In this document: one piece after another, positions 1 through 8,181 of the stretch
Position numbering within the stretch: position 1 is the first letter of the stretch
Layout: the number at the start of each line of letters is the position of its first letter
Assembly (NCBI GenBank): GCA_035476635.1
Contig: DATILI010000170.1
Span: 1-45,520 of the forward strand
Direction of reading: 5' to 3'
Length of the DNA stretch: 45,520 nucleotides
Source of the DNA: DATILI01 sp035476635
GTDB taxonomy: Bacteria; Pseudomonadota; Gammaproteobacteria; Burkholderiales; Burkholderiaceae_C
The notes under the pieces: model-generated
The model's database searches: none
What the model saw: only the letters and a program-made list of their open reading frames with translations
Told to the model about the DNA's origin: nothing
Program-made: the position numbers and the translations under genes

Positions 1-420
1 TACCGCGGATGGTTCGTGGACTTGACCAACACGCGCGAGCGCATCGGCGTTGACGGCCTTTCGCTGACCGGCTTCGTTGCCATCAGTTCCATCATTCCCG
101 ATGGAACCTGTACCGGCGATGGAACGGGAGTGACTTATTGCTTCAGCGCCTTGTATGGGACGTTTGCCTGCGAGGCCAAGCGCTCGACGGGCGGCCTGAT
201 CGGCAAACTCAACCCCATTCAGATTGATCTCGAAGGAGACGCGTACACCAAACAAAGCTCCACGGGAAAACGCTACTTCAGAGTCAACCTTCGTCCGACG
301 GCACCGACCGGAAACATCTCCGAGAATACGCAGAAGCTGCATGGCGTGAGACCACCGGAGGATCTGATTCCGTCCGACCGCATCGGGTGGCGCGAAATCC
401 GTAACTTCAAGGAAAACTGA
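1..420 (+). CDS. pilY1: PilY1-type pilus assembly/adhesin protein, C-terminal fragment
   Basis: The reading frame is open from base 1, so only the last 139 or so residues of a larger protein are present. The visible part starts YRGWFVDL, followed by an ERIGVDGLSLTG segment, a Cys-containing stretch, and an ending with a GWREI motif before the stop. This matches the end of the PilY1 beta-propeller family, whose members typically carry a GW-x-DL block and a final SWREI-like motif. PilY1 is a large secreted or surface protein that promotes type IV pilus extension and adhesion. A prepilin gene starts two bases after the stop, which fits the usual minor-pilin/PilY1 operon. The GTG at 16 is internal and not a real start. 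The assignment rests on the C-terminal motifs and the neighbours; the diagnostic calcium site and propeller lie outside the window. Confidence 0.75.
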   Translation, partial: YRGWFVDLTNTRERIGVDGLSLTGFVAISSIIPDGTCTGDGTGVTYCFSALYGTFACEAKRSTGGLIGKLNPIQIDLEGDAYTKQSSTGKRYFRVNLRPTAPTGNISENTQKLHGVRPPEDLIPSDRIGWREIRNFKEN

Positions 421-422
421 AA

Positions 423-881
423 ATGATGCTTGACCGCCACCGGGGCCTGGGCTTCACGCTGATCGAGGTGATGATCGTGGTTGCCGTGGTTGCCATTTTG
501 AGCGCGGTGGCCTACCCCTCCTACGTCTCGCACATTGCCAAGGGCAAACGCGCCGAGTGTCGCGGTGGGCTGATGCAATCCCTGCAGCAACAAGAGCGGC
601 ATTTCACGCAGTACAACGCCTATGCCACCTTCACTGAGGCTTCGACCACAGCCAGGACGAAGGCATTCTCGGGCGAGACCCTGGCGACCAGCGCTTGCAG
701 ATTGCAAGCCGTTGCCTGCACGGCACCGAGCAACACCGACACGGCCCGATGTATCGAGCTGCGCGCTGCGCCAGTAAGGGCCGATTCGGGCATCACCTAC
801 CTCTACGTGGATAGTGAGGGAAACAAGGGCTGCGACGTCGGCGGAAGCCGTACGAGCACCAACAAGACGTGCTGGCCATGA
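423..881 (+). CDS. pilE: Type IV prepilin, PilE family
   Basis: A 152-residue type IV pilin-like protein. It has a short basic leader ending in glycine, then the prepilin peptidase site G10/F11 with TLIEV after it. Glu15 is the conserved +5 glutamate, followed by a hydrophobic helix of about 20 residues. The globular part has several cysteines (one pair near the C-terminus, CDV...CWP), typical of the disulfide-bounded D-region of PilE/minor pilins. A good AAGGA ribosome-binding site at 409-413 supports the start at 423, although a second in-frame ATG follows at 426. It lies directly behind pilY1 and overlaps the next prepilin gene by ATGA, so the three are very likely one transcript. It is processed by PilD and inserted in the inner membrane before pilus assembly. 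Whether it is a major or minor pilin cannot be decided from sequence alone; the PilY1 neighbour favours a minor pilin. Confidence 0.85.
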   Translation: MMLDRHRGLGFTLIEVMIVVAVVAILSAVAYPSYVSHIAKGKRAECRGGLMQSLQQQERHFTQYNAYATFTEASTTARTKAFSGETLATSACRLQAVACTAPSNTDTARCIELRAAPVRADSGITYLYVDSEGNKGCDVGGSRTSTNKTCWP

Positions 882-1450
882 AGCGACCGGGCTTGTTTGC
901 GCGACCCCTGCTGGCTTGCCAGCGCGGCTTCACCCTGATCGAGCTGCTGGTGGTAGTAGCGATCGTGGCAATACTGGGAGCGCTCGCCATCCCGGGCTTG
1001 CAGACGATCGCCAGGAACCAGGCCTTGAGCAATGCCGCCTCCGACCTCATGGCAGCAACGCTGCAGGCGCGCTCCGTTGCCTTGACAAATAACCGTCGTA
1101 CGCTCCTGCAGCCGCTGGCTGACAACGACTGGCGCACCGGGTGGCGCATCTATATCGACATGAACACCAACGGCGCCTACGATGCGGGAACCGACACCTT
1201 GATCGCCAGCAGGGAACCACTGGACGGCGACATCAACATCGGGGCGCTGACAGGCTCGGGCGACAATAAGAGCATCACGGTTGTCGGCTTTGATGGCAGC
1301 GGCTTTCTCCTTACCATTGGTACCAGCCTCAACGGGACCGTCTTGCTTCAGTCCACCCTGACGGGGCGCCAAAAATACATTGTCGTTTCCAGAGTAGGGC
1401 GGGCAAGAATATGCGATCCCAAAACCGCACCGGGCTGCCAGCCTACCTGA
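878..1450 (+). CDS. fimT: FimT/GspH-type minor prepilin
   Basis: A 190-residue prepilin with an N-terminal leader ending RG17, then F18-TLIELL and a long hydrophobic helix; Glu22 is the +5 residue. The C-terminal part resembles the GspH/FimT domain (pseudopilin of type II secretion and type IV pilus minor pilins), ending with two cysteines about eight residues apart. I chose ATG 878 because it overlaps the pilE stop as ATGA; a GTG at 869 is in frame but less likely. FimT-like proteins prime pilus assembly and, in some species, bind DNA during natural transformation. In this locus it follows pilE, whereas in many gammaproteobacteria fimT is first in the cluster. The last gene of the pilus operon appears to end here, 33 bp before ribD. 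Confidence 0.8.
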   Translation: MKRPGLFARPLLACQRGFTLIELLVVVAIVAILGALAIPGLQTIARNQALSNAASDLMAATLQARSVALTNNRRTLLQPLADNDWRTGWRIYIDMNTNGAYDAGTDTLIASREPLDGDINIGALTGSGDNKSITVVGFDGSGFLLTIGTSLNGTVLLQSTLTGRQKYIVVSRVGRARICDPKTAPGCQPT

Positions 1451-1483
1451 TCATTGCGGTGTACGCGCCGCCAATTCCGATCC

Positions 1484-2575
1484 ATGTCCACTTCTCTCGC
1501 GCATGAACAGGCGCAACTTGCGCTACGGATTTCCCCGCCTAACCCCCGCGTAGGTTGCATCCTCGTCTCGCCTTCGGGTGAGCTTCTAGGTACAGGCCAC
1601 ACCCAGCGCACCGGCGGCCCGCACGCCGAAATCATGGCCATGCGCGATGCCGAATCGAAAGGCCACTCGGTACGTGGCGCGACCGCCTACGTCACCCTTG
1701 AACCCTGCTCCCACCACGGCCGCACCGGCCCGTGCTGCGATGCCTTGATAGCGGCGGGCATCAAACGGGTGGTCGCCTCCATCGCCGACCCGAATCCGCT
1801 GGTTGGTGGCCAGGGCTTTGCGCGGCTGCGTGCAGCGGGGGTTGAAGTCGAAGTCGGACCGGGCGCGGAGGAATCGCGCGAACTCAACATCGGCTTTTTC
1901 AGCCGCATGATCCGCAAGACGCCGTGGGTGCGACTGAAAGTCGCGGCTTCGCTGGACGGCAAGACGGCGCTGGACAACGGCGCCAGCCAGTGGATCACCT
2001 CTGAGGCGGCGCGCGCTGACGGGCACGCCTGGCGCGCGCGCGCCTGCGCCGTGCTCACCGGCATCGGCACCGTACTGGAAGACAATCCGCGGCTTGATGT
2101 GCGTCTGGTCGAGACGCCGCGCCAGCCACACCTGGTGGTGGTGGACAGCCGGCTGGAGACGCCGCTTGACGCGAACTTGTTCATCGCGGGCCGCGCGCTC
2201 TTCATTTATGCGGCCGTGCCCGACGACGCGAAAAAGGCGGCGCTCGAAGCCCGCGGAGCCACCGTCGTCTACCTGCCCGGCCCGGGGGGCAAGGTGGACC
2301 TGGCTGCCATGTTGCGCGACCTGGCGCAGCGCGAAGTCAACGAACTGCATGTGGAAGCCGGCCACAAGCTCAACGGCTCACTGTTTCGCGAAGGCCTGGT
2401 CGACGAGTTCGTCTCCTATCTTGCGCCCAAGCTCATTGGCCAGGGCCGCGAGATGGCGCGGTTCGGGCCTTCGGCCGATCTCGCCGAGGCGGTGCCCCTC
2501 GAATTCAAATCGACCGAGATGCTGGGCCCCGACCTGCGCATCGTCAGCCGGATTCCCGGCCGCGACAGGTTTTAG
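1484..2575 (+). CDS. ribD: Bifunctional riboflavin deaminase/reductase RibD
   Basis: A 363-residue protein, close to the usual 360-370 for RibD. It catalyses the second and third steps of riboflavin synthesis: deamination of the pyrimidine from GTP cyclohydrolase II, then NADPH-dependent reduction of the ribosyl side chain. The N-terminal deaminase domain (about residues 1-145) has the zinc site His47-Ala-Glu49 with Cys75 and Cys84 in a PCSHHGRTGPC motif. The reductase domain (about 148-360) starts at the PWVRLK-x-AASLDG motif and has the SQWIT segment. I chose ATG 1484 because it begins just before the conserved region; the open frame extends to a TTG at 1454 with no family resemblance. It is the first gene of a rib cluster. 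No FMN riboswitch is recognisable upstream. No strong ribosome-binding site is visible before the chosen start. Confidence 0.93.
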   Translation: MSTSLAHEQAQLALRISPPNPRVGCILVSPSGELLGTGHTQRTGGPHAEIMAMRDAESKGHSVRGATAYVTLEPCSHHGRTGPCCDALIAAGIKRVVASIADPNPLVGGQGFARLRAAGVEVEVGPGAEESRELNIGFFSRMIRKTPWVRLKVAASLDGKTALDNGASQWITSEAARADGHAWRARACAVLTGIGTVLEDNPRLDVRLVETPRQPHLVVVDSRLETPLDANLFIAGRALFIYAAVPDDAKKAALEARGATVVYLPGPGGKVDLAAMLRDLAQREVNELHVEAGHKLNGSLFREGLVDEFVSYLAPKLIGQGREMARFGPSADLAEAVPLEFKSTEMLGPDLRIVSRIPGRDRF

Positions 2576-2632
2576 CGAAGGTTTAAAGGCCTCCCGCAGA
2601 CCACCGGCCGCAATCCCTGCGAAAATAGCGGG

Positions 2633-3268
2633 ATGTTCACCGGAATCATCACCGGCGTGGGGCGCATCGCCGCAGTCCACGACCTGGGAAGCTCTTTACA
2701 CCACGGCAAGCGCCTCACCATCGAGGCCCCAGCCAATTACCTGGACGACGTGGGCCTGGGGGACAGCATTGCGCTGAATGGCGCCTGCATGACGGTGACG
2801 ACGCTGGAACCCGCCAGCCGCCGCTTCACCATCGACATTTCCGCCGAGTCGCTGGACAAGACCACCGGACTGGCCACGCCTGGCCCGATCAACCTGGAAA
2901 AGGCTCTGCGCGCGCATGACCGGCTGGGTGGCCACATCGTGGCCGGCCATGTAGACGGCATCGGCAGCATCAGCCACTTTGCCCAGGTTGGCGAGAGCTG
3001 GGAACTGCGCGTGCTCGCGCCGCGCGTGCTGGCCAAGTACCTGGCCTACAAGGGCTCGATCACGATCAATGGCGTGAGCCTGACCGTGAACCGGGTGGCC
3101 GACCTGCCGGGCGGCTGCGAAGCCAGCATCAACCTCATCCCCCACACCGTGGAAAACACCGCTCTCGGCACACTCAAGGCCGGGTCGCAGGTCAACCTCG
3201 AAATCGATTTGATTGCCCGCTACGTGGAACGCATGCTCGGCACCGACCCGCAAGCGATTGCCCAGTAA
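2633..3268 (+). CDS. ribE: Riboflavin synthase, alpha subunit
   Basis: Riboflavin synthase (called ribC in E. coli) of 211 residues. It dismutates two molecules of 6,7-dimethyl-8-ribityllumazine to riboflavin and the pyrimidine precursor, as a trimer in the cytosol. It shows the expected internal duplication of two lumazine-binding barrels: the first begins MFTGIITGVGRI, and the second has GGHIVAGHVDGIG near residue 98. The start is unambiguous because MFTGI is the invariant N-terminus of the family. It follows ribD after 57 bp and precedes ribB by 22 bp. With ribD, ribB and ribH it supplies every step of the lumazine branch except GTP cyclohydrolase II. Confidence 0.95.
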   Translation: MFTGIITGVGRIAAVHDLGSSLHHGKRLTIEAPANYLDDVGLGDSIALNGACMTVTTLEPASRRFTIDISAESLDKTTGLATPGPINLEKALRAHDRLGGHIVAGHVDGIGSISHFAQVGESWELRVLAPRVLAKYLAYKGSITINGVSLTVNRVADLPGGCEASINLIPHTVENTALGTLKAGSQVNLEIDLIARYVERMLGTDPQAIAQ

Positions 3269-3290
3269 GCGCGCAACCCAAGGAAACCCC

Positions 3291-4406
3291 ATGACAACAC
3301 TCCCTCCCGTGGCCATCTCGCCGGTCGAAGACATCGTGGCCGAGATGAAGGCCGGCCGCATCGTGATCCTGGTTGACGAGGAAGACCGCGAAAACGAAGG
3401 CGACCTGGTACTGGCGGCCGACCATGTGAGCGCCGACGCGATCAACTTCATGGCCCGCTTTGGGCGCGGCCTGATCTGCCTCACGCTCACGCGCGAGCGT
3501 TGCGAAAGCCTGCAACTGCCGCCCATGGCGGTTCGCAACGGCACCAAGCATTCCACCGCTTTCACCGTATCGATCGAAGCAGCCGAGGGCGTGACCACCG
3601 GCATCTCGGCCGCCGACCGCGCGCGCACCGTGCAAGCCGCCGTGGCCAGGAATGCGAAGGCCGACGACCTCGTCCAGCCCGGCCACATCTTCCCGCTGCA
3701 GGCGGTCGATGGCGGCGTGCTGATGCGCGCCGGCCACACCGAAGCCGGCTGCGACCTCGCCGCGATGGCCGGCTGCACACCTGCCGCGGTGATCTGCGAG
3801 ATCATGAAAGACGACGGCACCATGGCGCGCCTGCCCGACTTGCAGGTGTTCGCGGCCCAGCACGGCCTGAAGATCGGCACGATCGCCGATCTCATCGAAT
3901 ACCGCAGCCGCAACGAATCGCTGATCGAGAAATTGGGTCAGCGCGCCATCCAGACCGCCTTCGGTGAATTCACCGTTCACGCCTTCAAGGACAAGCCGAG
4001 CCAGGGCCTGCACCTGGCCTTGGTCAAGGGCCAATGGGGCGAGAGCGATGTGGTGCCGACCCGCGTGCACGAGCCGCTTTCGGTGCTCGACGCGCTGGAA
4101 ATCAATCGCCCGATGCACTCCTGGAGCCTGGATGCGAGCCTGAAGCACATCGCCGATGAAGGCCGCGGCGTGGTCGTGCTGCTCAACTGCGGTGAAAGCG
4201 CGGCGCAGCTGCTCGCCCAATTCGAGGGCACCGCACGCGCCTCCCACGGACCCGAGCGCGGCAAGCTGGATCTGCGCACTTATGGCGTCGGCGCGCAGAT
4301 CCTGCGCGAGTGCGGTGTGCACCGCATGCAGTTGCTGGGCAACCCGCGCCGCTTGCCCAGCATGACGGGCTACGGGCTGGAAATCACCGGCTACCTCACG
4401 AAGTAA
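3291..4406 (+). CDS. ribB: 3,4-dihydroxy-2-butanone 4-phosphate synthase with degenerate RibA-like domain (RibBX type)
   Basis: A 371-residue two-domain protein. The N-terminal half (about 1-205) is DHBP synthase, converting ribulose 5-phosphate to the four-carbon unit of lumazine. It has the acidic DEEDRENEGDL motif at 29-39, the TGISAADRA segment and a GHTEAG-containing active-site region. The C-terminal half aligns with GTP cyclohydrolase II in order and fold markers (PTRVH, a YGVGAQIL segment near the end). However, the zinc-binding cysteines (normally ECLTGD...RCDCG) are absent: the equivalent region reads HEPLSVLDA...MHSWSLD. The second domain is therefore very unlikely to be a cyclohydrolase. 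Proteins of this form have been called RibBX in other proteobacteria. ATG 3291 was chosen over an upstream in-frame extension because an AGGAAA site precedes it and the family starts here. A separate ribA must lie elsewhere in the genome. Confidence 0.92.
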   Translation: MTTLPPVAISPVEDIVAEMKAGRIVILVDEEDRENEGDLVLAADHVSADAINFMARFGRGLICLTLTRERCESLQLPPMAVRNGTKHSTAFTVSIEAAEGVTTGISAADRARTVQAAVARNAKADDLVQPGHIFPLQAVDGGVLMRAGHTEAGCDLAAMAGCTPAAVICEIMKDDGTMARLPDLQVFAAQHGLKIGTIADLIEYRSRNESLIEKLGQRAIQTAFGEFTVHAFKDKPSQGLHLALVKGQWGESDVVPTRVHEPLSVLDALEINRPMHSWSLDASLKHIADEGRGVVVLLNCGESAAQLLAQFEGTARASHGPERGKLDLRTYGVGAQILRECGVHRMQLLGNPRRLPSMTGYGLEITGYLTK

Positions 4407-4429
4407 CGAATACAAAGCAAGGATCTGAC

Positions 4430-4894
4430 ATGTTTGGCGCAGAAAAAGGAACGGCTGACCAACTGGACGGCACGAAGCTGTACATCGGCATCGTGCAAGC
4501 CCGTTTCAACGAAAGTATCACCAACGAACTGGCCCGCGCCTGCAAGGCCGAGCTCGCCACACTAGGCGTGCCGGAAAAGCACGTCGACCATGTGCTGGTG
4601 CCGGGCGCACTGGAAGTACCGCTGGCCCTGCAAGCCATGGCCGAGAAAGACAAATACGATGCGCTCATCGCCTTGGGCTGCATCATCCGGGGCGAGACCT
4701 ACCACTTCGAGCTGGTCGCCAACGAGTCGGGTGCCGGCGTCAGCCGGGTCGCGCTGGATTACCAGTTGCCGATTGCCAATGCCATCCTGACCACCGAGAA
4801 CCTCGAACAAGCCGTCGCACGCCAGACCGACAAAGGCCGCGATGCCGCGACGGTGGCGGTGGAAATGGCCAACCTGCTGGACACCCTGTCATGA
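4430..4894 (+). CDS. ribH: 6,7-dimethyl-8-ribityllumazine synthase
   Basis: Lumazine synthase of 154 residues, the usual size. It condenses the DHBP synthase product with the ribitylaminopyrimidine from RibD to give the substrate of riboflavin synthase, normally in pentameric or icosahedral assemblies. Diagnostic motifs are the N-terminal IGIVQARFNE substrate site, VPGALEVP, GCIIRGETYHFE (the His is the catalytic base) and NAILTTEN-x-EQA. ATG 4430 is preceded by an AAGGA site. Its last four bases overlap the start of nusB, an arrangement common in proteobacteria, where ribH and nusB are cotranscribed. Confidence 0.95.
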   Translation: MFGAEKGTADQLDGTKLYIGIVQARFNESITNELARACKAELATLGVPEKHVDHVLVPGALEVPLALQAMAEKDKYDALIALGCIIRGETYHFELVANESGAGVSRVALDYQLPIANAILTTENLEQAVARQTDKGRDAATVAVEMANLLDTLS

Positions 4895-5436
4895 CTGACG
4901 ACAACAAGACCACCGACGGTGCTGCCGCCAAGCGCCCGCGCCAGTCCCGTACCGGCTTGACCAGCACCGGCGCGCGCAAGGCCGCCGCAAAATCCAACCG
5001 CAGCCGCGCGCGTGAATTTGCCCTGCAGGCGCTGTACCAGCATCTGGTGGGGCGCAACGAGGCCGAAGCCATCGACGCGTTCACACGCGACCTGGCGGGC
5101 TTTCACAAGGCCGACTCCGCACACTACGACGCGCTGCTGCACGGCTGCATCGAACAGGCGGCGGCACTGGACGCCTTGATCCTGCCGCTGCTGGACCGCA
5201 AGCTGGACGAGATCTCGCCGATCGAGCATGCCGTGATGTGGATCGGCGCCTACGAAATGCAGCATTGCATGGACGTGCCCTGGCGCGTTGTGCTCAACGA
5301 ATGCATCGAGCTGGCCAAGGAGTTTGGCGGCACCGACGGCCATAAATACGTGAATGGCGTGCTCAATGGCCTGGCGCCCCAGCTGCGCGCGGCCGAGGTC
5401 GAGGCCGACAAAGCCACCGGCAAAGCGCGTCCATGA
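4891..5436 (+). CDS. nusB: Transcription antitermination factor NusB
   Basis: A 181-residue protein whose domain from about residue 37 onward (RSRAREFALQALYQ, then EISPIEHAVMWIGAYE and KEFGGTDGHKYVNGVLN) is clearly NusB. NusB pairs with ribosomal protein S10 on boxA RNA to prevent premature termination, above all in rRNA operons. It is longer than the roughly 140 residues of E. coli NusB because of an Ala/Lys/Arg-rich extension of about 35 residues, as is common in Burkholderiales. Start and stop both overlap neighbours by ATGA (ribH before, an aminotransferase after), which indicates translational coupling. Confidence 0.93.
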   Translation: MTDDNKTTDGAAAKRPRQSRTGLTSTGARKAAAKSNRSRAREFALQALYQHLVGRNEAEAIDAFTRDLAGFHKADSAHYDALLHGCIEQAAALDALILPLLDRKLDEISPIEHAVMWIGAYEMQHCMDVPWRVVLNECIELAKEFGGTDGHKYVNGVLNGLAPQLRAAEVEADKATGKARP

Positions 5437-6617
5437 GGATTTCCACGCGCGCCCAACGCATCGAGCCCTTCTATGTGATGGAAGTGGCCAAGGCTGCTTC
5501 GGCGCTGGCGCGCGAGGTGGCGCACACCGATCGGCCAATGATTTTCCTGAACATCGGCGAGCCTGATTTCACCGCACCGCCACTGGTACAGGAAGCGGCC
5601 GCGAAGGCCATTCGCGACGGCGCCACGCAATACACCCAGGCCACGGGCCTGGAGCCGCTGCGCGAGCGCATCAGCAACTGGTACGCCGAGCGCTTCGGCG
5701 TGAACGTGCCGGCCCGGCGCATCGTGGTCACGGCCGGCGCATCGGCCGCCTTGCAACTGGCCTGCCTGGCATTGATCGAGTCTGGCGACGAAATCCTGAT
5801 GCCCGACCCGAGCTACCCCTGCAACCGGCACTTTGTGAGCGCGGCCGAAGGCCGGGCCGTGCTCGTGCCGACGACCGCCGCAGAGCGCTTCCAGCTGAGT
5901 GCCGACAAGGTACAGGCGGCCTGGGGCGAGCACACGCGCGGCGTGCTGCTGGCATCGCCTTCCAATCCCACGGGCACCTCGATCCACCACGATGAACTGG
6001 GCCGCATCCATGATGTCGTGCGCGCGCGCGACGGCGTCACCCTGATCGACGAGATCTACCTCGGCCTGAGCCACGACGAGCGTTTTGGCCGCACCGCGCT
6101 GGCCATTGATGAAAGCATCATCAGCGTCAACAGTTTTTCCAAGTACTTCAACATGACCGGCTGGCGCCTGGGCTGGCTGGTGGTGCCCGAGGTACTGGTG
6201 CCGGTGATCGAGCGGCTGGCGCAGAACCTGTTCATCTGCCCGAGCACGGTGGCGCAGCACGCCGCCCTCGCCTGCTTCGAAGCAGAGAGCATCGCCGAGT
6301 ACGAACGCCGCCGCGCGCAATTCAAGGCGCGCCGAGACTATTTCATCCCGGCGCTGGAGGCCCTCGGCCTGTCCGTGCCGGTGCAGCCCGACGGCGCCTT
6401 CTACGCCTGGGCGGATTGCTCGGCCGTGTGCAAAAAGCTCGGCATCGAAGGCAGCTGGGACTTCGCCTTCGAGGTCATGAAGCGCGCCCATGTGGCCGTG
6501 ACCCCGGGCCGCGACTTCGGCACCGCGCAAACGCGCGACTTCATCCGCTTCTCGACCGCAAATTCCATGGCGCAGCTGCAGGAATCGGTGGCACGGCTGC
6601 GAGAGGCCTTGAGGTAA
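5433..6617 (+). CDS. Class I PLP-dependent aminotransferase
   Basis: A 394-residue fold-type I aminotransferase. It has the N-terminal IGEPDFTAPP substrate segment, YTQATGLEPLRE, the cofactor region SPSNPTGT and DEIYLGL, and the Schiff-base lysine Lys237 in SFSKYFNMTGWRLGW. These place it in the aspartate/alanine aminotransferase subgroup that includes AspC- and AlaA-like enzymes. The amino-acid substrate cannot be told from sequence. It starts inside the nusB stop codon (ATGA) and ends seven bases before ybgC, so it is part of the rib-nusB-tol transcription unit or a sub-operon of it. No biochemical link between this enzyme and its neighbours is evident. Confidence 0.85.
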   Translation: MRISTRAQRIEPFYVMEVAKAASALAREVAHTDRPMIFLNIGEPDFTAPPLVQEAAAKAIRDGATQYTQATGLEPLRERISNWYAERFGVNVPARRIVVTAGASAALQLACLALIESGDEILMPDPSYPCNRHFVSAAEGRAVLVPTTAAERFQLSADKVQAAWGEHTRGVLLASPSNPTGTSIHHDELGRIHDVVRARDGVTLIDEIYLGLSHDERFGRTALAIDESIISVNSFSKYFNMTGWRLGWLVVPEVLVPVIERLAQNLFICPSTVAQHAALACFEAESIAEYERRRAQFKARRDYFIPALEALGLSVPVQPDGAFYAWADCSAVCKKLGIEGSWDFAFEVMKRAHVAVTPGRDFGTAQTRDFIRFSTANSMAQLQESVARLREALR

Positions 6618-6624
6618 CAGGCCC

Positions 6625-7044
6625 ATGGCCTACGCGTTTCCCGTCCGCGTCTACTGGGAAGACACCGATGCGGGCGGCATCGTCTTCTACGCCAACTACC
6701 TCAAGTTCTTCGAGCGTGCACGCACCGAGTGGCTGCGCTCGCTCGGCGTCGAGCAGCGGCAACTCAAGGAGGCCAGCGGCGGCATGTTCGTGGTGCGCGA
6801 AACGCAGGTCAAGTACCACCGCCCTGCCCGGCTGGACGACCAGCTGCTTGTAACCGCAGCTTTACAAGAAATCGGTGGCGCGTCGATGACAATCACGCAA
6901 CAGGCGCTACTAAAATCAGAGCAAGACGCCGGTCCCGGCCTCTTGCTCTGCGAAGGCAGCATCCGCATCGGATGGGTAGATTCCGCTACCCTGCGGCCGG
7001 CGAGAATCCCGTCAACAATTTTGGAAAGACTGAATAACCGATGA
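6625..7044 (+). CDS. ybgC: Tol-Pal system acyl-CoA thioesterase YbgC
   Basis: A 139-residue hotdog-fold thioesterase. The family motif EDTDAGGIVFYANYL lies at residues 12-26, with Asp15 the expected catalytic acid. YbgC enzymes hydrolyse acyl-CoA or acyl-ACP thioesters and are linked to phospholipid metabolism; the gene almost always opens the tol-pal operon. Here it overlaps the start of tolQ by ATGA, as expected. A GAGG site at 6609-6612 precedes the ATG. Length and motif agree with the family. Confidence 0.92.
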   Translation: MAYAFPVRVYWEDTDAGGIVFYANYLKFFERARTEWLRSLGVEQRQLKEASGGMFVVRETQVKYHRPARLDDQLLVTAALQEIGGASMTITQQALLKSEQDAGPGLLLCEGSIRIGWVDSATLRPARIPSTILERLNNR

Positions 7045-7736
7045 ACCAGAACCTCTCGATTCTGCAATTGGTGCTGCAGGCCAGCTGGGTTGTGCAACTC
7101 GTCATGTTGCTGCTCGCAGGTGTCTCGGTGGCCAGTTGGGCTGCCATCTTCGGCAAGCTGTTCTCCCTGGGTCGCGTGAAGTCTCTGAACGAAGAATTCG
7201 AGCGTGAGTTCTGGTCTGGCACCAATCTCACGGAGCTGTTCGCCGCAGCCGCGCAAAACGCGCGCAACGCCGGCCCGATGGAACGGATATTTGCCAGCGG
7301 CATGCGCGAATTCCAGAAGCTGCGCGAGCGGCGCATCGCCGATGCCGCCACCTTGATGGACGGCGCGCGCCGCGCCATGCGCGCCAGCTACCAGCGTGAA
7401 CTCGACACCGTGGAGTCGCATCTTTCCTTCCTCGCCTCGGTCGGATCCGTGTCGCCCTATGTCGGCTTGTTCGGCACGGTCTGGGGCATCATGCACGCCT
7501 TCACAGGCCTGGCCAGCCTGCAGCAAGTCACGCTCGCCACCGTTGCGCCAGGTATTGCCGAGGCGCTGGTGGCCACTGCCATCGGCCTGTTCGCCGCCAT
7601 TCCCGCGGTGGTGGCCTACAACCGGTTCGCGCGCGACATCGACCGCATCGCCATCAAGCTGGAGACCTTCATCGAGGAGTTCTCCAACATCCTGCAACGC
7701 AATGTCGGTGCGCAGCAGCCGCCCGCAGCACGCTGA
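7041..7736 (+). CDS. tolQ: Tol-Pal system inner-membrane protein TolQ
   Basis: A 231-residue proton-channel subunit of the Tol-Pal machine, homologous to ExbB and MotA. An N-terminal membrane helix (about residues 15-37) is followed by a cytoplasmic loop, then two further helices around 135-158 and 170-192. The conserved SVSPYVGLFGTVWGIMHAF and TVAPGIAEALVATAIGLFAAIPAV blocks form the pore helices. TolQ forms a ring around TolR and converts proton flow into movement of TolA, which pulls the outer membrane inward at division. It is coupled to ybgC upstream and followed by tolR after 15 bp. Confidence 0.95.
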   Translation: MNQNLSILQLVLQASWVVQLVMLLLAGVSVASWAAIFGKLFSLGRVKSLNEEFEREFWSGTNLTELFAAAAQNARNAGPMERIFASGMREFQKLRERRIADAATLMDGARRAMRASYQRELDTVESHLSFLASVGSVSPYVGLFGTVWGIMHAFTGLASLQQVTLATVAPGIAEALVATAIGLFAAIPAVVAYNRFARDIDRIAIKLETFIEEFSNILQRNVGAQQPPAAR

Positions 7737-7751
7737 AGAAGGGATTGCACC

Positions 7752-8171
7752 ATGCCAGCGCTAGTCACCCGAGGCCGCGGCCGCCGCACCATCAACGAGA
7801 TCAACATGGTGCCCTTCATCGACGTGATGCTGGTGCTGCTCATCATCTTCATGGTCACGGCGCCGTTGATCACGCCGAGCATGATCGACCTGCCCAGCAT
7901 CGGCAAGGCCGCCAAGCAACCCGATGAAGTCATTCAGATCGTGATCGGCAAGGACGAATCGCTGGAGTTGAAGATCAAGGACAAATCCTCGCGCGCCGCG
8001 CTGCGCGACATTGCGAGCCGCGTCAAACAGGCGCAATCGCCGCAGGGCAACAGCGCCGTCGTGATCAGCGCCGACCGCAGCGTGAAGTACGAAACCGTGG
8101 TCAAGGTGATGGACAGCTTGCAGCGCGCGGGCGTGCAGCGCGTGGGGCTGTCGGTGCAACTGGCCAACTAG
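7752..8171 (+). CDS. tolR: Tol-Pal system protein TolR
   Basis: A 139-residue ExbD/TolR family protein. It has a short cytoplasmic N-terminus with the motif INEINMVPFIDVMLVLLIIFM (single membrane helix, about residues 21-41), in which the Asp in PFID is the protonatable residue of the motor. A periplasmic domain follows that ends GVQRVGLSVQL. It works with TolQ as stator of the trans-envelope motor. Preceded by a GAAGGG site and only 10 bp from tolA. Confidence 0.95.
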   Translation: MPALVTRGRGRRTINEINMVPFIDVMLVLLIIFMVTAPLITPSMIDLPSIGKAAKQPDEVIQIVIGKDESLELKIKDKSSRAALRDIASRVKQAQSPQGNSAVVISADRSVKYETVVKVMDSLQRAGVQRVGLSVQLAN

Positions 8172-8181
8172 GCGCAAGCCC

